A DNA stretch of 8,514 nt, from the NCBI GenBank assembly GCA_929200335.1, contig CAKMZG010000102.1:1-8514 (forward strand), read 5' to 3'. Positions 7,770-8,514 of the stretch are shown in pieces. Both the position numbers and the translations under genes were made by a program. The notes under the pieces are model-generated. The model was not told the DNA's origin. It saw only the letters and a program-made list of their open reading frames with translations, and ran no database searches. Position 1 is the stretch's first letter, and every line of letters starts with the position of its first letter. This DNA comes from an uncultured Alphaproteobacteria bacterium. Its GTDB lineage: Bacteria > Pseudomonadota > Alphaproteobacteria > Rhizobiales > Rhizobiaceae.

Positions 7770-8333
7770 TTATTTTTTGTCGCTTTGGTCATCGCTGACC
7801 TCTACATCAGTTTCGTTTGTCGGCTTATTTGATTTAGTTTCAGTTGCAACGGCCTCCAATTCTGACAAGAGCTTTTCACGACTACTTTCATCGGCCAACA
7901 ATTGCTCTAAGCGCTTTCTAAATGCAGGCATATTGCCTAAGGGGCCTTTAAGAGCTACCAAAGATTCACGTAATTCAATTAATTTTTTCAATTCAGGCAC
8001 TTGCTGTGCGATAGCATCAGGCTCAAAATCTCTAATTGATTCGAATTTTAAATCTACCGCAAGCGTTGCATCCGGATCGTCAGACAATGCATTCTTTACG
8101 GTAAGTTGTTTTTCTAATCCCGCCTCTTTAATAACTGAACTAAATGTATTTTTATCTACTGATAAAGTATCCCGATCTTCCAATGGAGTGTCATCTGACT
8201 TTCCTAGAAAATCACCAAGTACCATCATGCGAAGAGGCAATTCGACCTCTTCTTGTTGATCACCTGTTGCAGGCACATATTTAATATTAATCCGTTCTTT
8301 TGGTGCTACGGAACCATCTTTTCCTGAGGCCAT
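7770..8333 (-). CDS. tssB: TssB (VipA), T6SS sheath small subunit
   Basis: TssB is the small sheath subunit that intertwines with TssC in the contractile sheath. From the ATG at 8333 it has 187 residues. The N-terminal part is almost the textbook sequence: GSVAPKERINIKYVPATGD (7-25), then ELPLRMMVLGDFLG (31-44), FESIRDFEPDAIAQQVPEL (97-115) and LVALKGPLGN (125-134). It is a little longer than the usual ~165-170 residues because of an acidic, polar, probably disordered tail (about 164-187). The frame can be extended four codons to a TTG, but GGGAG lies 5 bases before the ATG at 8333 and the resulting MASGKDGSVAPKE start agrees with the family. It is the first gene of the visible operon, with a 181-base noncoding region upstream inside the window. 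Confidence 0.98.
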   Translation of the reverse strand: MASGKDGSVAPKERINIKYVPATGDQQEEVELPLRMMVLGDFLGKSDDTPLEDRDTLSVDKNTFSSVIKEAGLEKQLTVKNALSDDPDATLAVDLKFESIRDFEPDAIAQQVPELKKLIELRESLVALKGPLGNMPAFRKRLEQLLADESSREKLLSELEAVATETKSNKPTNETDVEVSDDQSDKK

Positions 8334-8338
8334 TCTCA

Positions 8339-8343
8339 CTCCC
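8339..8343 (-). promoter_or_regulatory. Ribosome binding site deciding the tssB start
   Basis: GGGAG on the minus strand is 5 bases before the ATG at 8333. It lies inside the longer open frame that begins at a TTG, which argues against that upstream start. Confidence 0.75.
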
Positions 8344-8402
8344 AATAATACAATTTTATAATTATGAGTGAAACGCTATTATTACTTAAGGTTAGACGCT
8401 AT

Positions 8403-8437
8403 CCCCACAATTGTGTATTATAGAGATAATATGACAA
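8403..8437 (-). promoter_or_regulatory. Candidate tssB operon promoter region (weak)
   Basis: Two overlapping sigma-70-like possibilities are visible on the minus strand. One is TTGTCA (8437-8432) with a 16-base spacer to CACAAT (8415-8410). The other is a perfect TATAAT (8422-8417) that lacks a good -35 at the right distance. Either would give an untranslated leader of about 70 bases. I see no sigma-54 type GG-N10-GC element. In such AT-rich DNA -10-like hexamers are frequent, so this is only a candidate; the location just upstream of the first operon gene is the main support. Confidence 0.35.
8406..8415. repeat. 10-bp perfect palindrome CACAATTGTG upstream of tssB
   Basis: The palindrome overlaps the candidate -10 CACAAT and lies just downstream of the alternative TATAAT, the usual position for a repressor operator. 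A second small dyad, ATTAT-AGAG-ATAAT, follows at 8417-8430. The palindrome is seen directly; an operator role is inference only. Confidence 0.4.
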
Positions 8438-8449
8438 AAATTTTCTTGC

Positions 8450-8463
8450 TTTATTTTCAAAAT
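8450..8463. repeat. 14-base word shared with the tssJ-tssK gap
   Basis: The word TTTATTTTCAAAAT occurs here and, in the same orientation, at 778-791; its 12-base core occurs inverted at 806-817. All three copies are noncoding. It lies upstream of the candidate tssB promoter. It may be a binding site shared by two points of the operon, or a coincidence of AT-rich composition. Confidence 0.4.
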
Positions 8464-8514
8464 ATAACTGCAGAATTTATCCTATAAATATTATAATAAG
8501 TAACAGTATATTTA

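Noticed and set aside
7777..8259. 160-codon open frame on the plus strand
   Set aside because: It is antisense to tssB, whose protein is strongly conserved; its product is Ser-rich low complexity with no recognisable domain, as expected of a shadow frame.
8431..8487. 18-codon plus-strand frame (MTKIFLL...) upstream of tssB
   Set aside because: It is very short, has no ribosome binding site, and lies in the likely promoter region, so coding is not supported.
1..8514. Mobile elements, CRISPR arrays, tRNA or rRNA genes
   Set aside because: No transposase-like frame, no regularly spaced repeats and no RNA gene signatures were seen; the window is filled by T6SS genes.

Overview
The window is one stretch of a type VI secretion system (T6SS) gene cluster. 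All eight genes lie on the minus strand, so transcription runs from right to left. In transcription order they are tssB (sheath small subunit), tssC (sheath large subunit), tssE (gp25-like baseplate), tssF and tssG (baseplate wedge), tagH/fha (FHA-domain scaffold), tssJ (outer-membrane lipoprotein) and the first 254 codons of tssK (baseplate-to-membrane adaptor), which runs off the left edge. The DNA is clearly AT-rich. The protein sequences and the B-C-E-F-G-FHA-J-K order are those of gammaproteobacterial T6SS clusters, notably the arrangement of the Vibrio cholerae vipA/vipB cluster. I cannot name the species.

The layout is compact and looks like a single operon. tssB and tssC are separated by 46 bases, tssC and tssE overlap by 8, tssE and tssF are separated by 17, tssF and tssG overlap by 37, tssG and tagH are separated by 9, and tagH and tssJ overlap by 4 or nearly touch. 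Only the tssJ-tssK gap (56 bases) and the 169-base region upstream of tssB hold noncoding sequence of any length. The upstream region contains weak promoter-like hexamers and a small perfect palindrome. The tssJ-tssK gap holds a 12-bp perfect inverted repeat, and a 14-base word covering one of its arms is repeated exactly upstream of tssB.

Together the genes encode the contractile tail machine: TssB/TssC polymerise into the sheath, TssE/F/G (with TssK) form the baseplate, TssK links it to the membrane complex, TssJ is the outer-membrane part of that complex, and the FHA protein is an accessory regulatory or assembly factor. Missing parts (tssL, tssM, clpV, tssA, hcp, vgrG, effectors) are not in the window and are probably beyond the left edge or elsewhere.

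I see no novel system. The points most worth a second look are an FHA domain lacking the phosphothreonine-contacting Arg and Ser, the repeated 14-base noncoding word and inverted repeat, and start-site corrections for tssB, tssC and tssE based on ribosome binding sites.
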